Part shown: positions 63,881 through 64,000 of the stretch, one piece after another
How the letters are laid out: each line of letters begins with the position of its first letter
Position numbering within the stretch: position 1 is the stretch's first letter
Source: Streptomyces typhae
GTDB lineage: Bacteria > Actinomycetota > Actinomycetes > Streptomycetales > Streptomycetaceae
NCBI RefSeq assembly: GCF_009755605.1
Contig: NZ_WPNZ01000032.1
Coordinates: 46,082-110,081 of the forward strand
Direction: 5' to 3'
Length of the DNA stretch: 64,000 bases
Position numbers and translations under genes: made by a program
Notes under the pieces: model-generated
Told to the model about the DNA's origin: nothing
The model's database searches: none
The model's input: only the letters and a program-made list of their open reading frames with translations

Positions 63881-64000
63881 GAGTTGTCTTCAAATGTCAC
63901 GCCCACATCAGGAGCGAGGCGAGAGTGACGGCTGCCTGGTAGGACTCGGCGGTCTTGTCGTAGCGGGTCGCGATGCCGCGCCACTGCTTGAGGCGGTTGA
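63881..64000. mobile_element. IS5-type element, left end (runs off window)
   Basis: The element appears to begin at gagttgtcttcaaatgtc (63881), next to a ctag sequence that could be its target site. The transposase reading frame ends 16 bp inside that boundary. The rest lies beyond 64000. Confidence 0.6.
63897..64000 (-). CDS. IS5-family transposase, C-terminal end
   Basis: The visible last 34 codons read LKQWRGIATRYDKTAESYQA, AVTLASLLMWA and stop, a well-known ending of IS5-family (IS1373/IS112-like) DDE transposases, with R-G-I-A-T-R-Y-D-K-T just after the catalytic Glu helix. The gene continues beyond the window, so integrity cannot be judged. Transposition by cut and paste is the known activity of the family. 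Confidence 0.85.
   Translation of the reverse strand, partial: NRLKQWRGIATRYDKTAESYQAAVTLASLLMWA

Noticed and set aside
1..64000. Biosynthetic gene cluster
   Set aside because: No PKS, NRPS, terpene synthase or RiPP core genes are present; scattered methyltransferases, SDR and MFS genes do not form one pathway.

Overview
The window is high-GC DNA with strong third-position G/C bias, GTG and TTG starts, purine-rich ribosome sites, alpha-lytic-type secreted proteases, a GH18 chitinase, DUF574-type methyltransferase, CotH and a rifampicin phosphotransferase. Together these point to a Streptomyces or close relative, and to an accessory, arm-like part of the chromosome: no rRNA or tRNA was seen, regulators sit beside small operons, and there are IS remnants and many minisatellites.

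Layout. 1-5.3 kb: end of a secreted propeller protein, an ECF sigma factor overlapping a small membrane protein, a DUF3253 protein, two LysR regulators and a trypsin-like protease. 5.5-7.8 kb: a chimera of XRE-like HTH, coiled coil, repeat linker and DnaA domains III-IV, divergent from a small membrane protein. 7.9-13.5 kb: VOC protein, DEAD-box helicase, chitinase with its regulatory direct repeats, MDR oxidoreductase. 13.6-24.7 kb: secreted FG-GAP protein, two MFS exporters with a LysR regulator, HAD phosphatase, two GNAT enzymes, STAS protein, a glycine-betaine-type N-methyltransferase, metallophosphoesterase. 25-30.4 kb: secreted amidohydrolase, a 1.1 kb intergenic region with a four-copy phased repeat, streptogrisin-like protease, HTH regulator, methyltransferase. 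30.5-35.2 kb: rifampicin phosphotransferase under a rifamycin-associated element, a PPOX-fold flavoprotein and a urea transporter. 35.2-40.5 kb: two-component system, membrane protein, a degenerate sensor kinase and a methyltransferase. 40.5-48.8 kb: a candidate injection-system effector with a lipoprotein, a serine hydrolase, an unknown gene framed by TetR operators, phospholipase D. 49.4-51.4 kb: a broken ISKra4-type transposase and two small ORFs. 51.7-55.9 kb: TetR/SDR and MarR/MDR pairs. 56-59 kb: CotH kinase coupled to a Lys/Ala-tailed propeller protein. 59-64 kb: inositol-phosphatase-like protein, SUKH-like protein, methyltransferase, HutD, and the end of an IS5-type element.

The strongest candidate for something undescribed is the DnaA chimera at 5528-7429. 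It keeps the AAA+ ATPase motifs and domain IV but lacks domain I, lacks the stretch that holds the initiator-specific motif, and has lost the DnaA-box recognition signature. It also carries the only in-frame TTA (bldA) codon found by eye in the window. A second pattern is the recurrence of short tandem repeats that begin at gene 3' ends and carry copies of the stop codon. All identifications are from reading the sequence; no database search was run.
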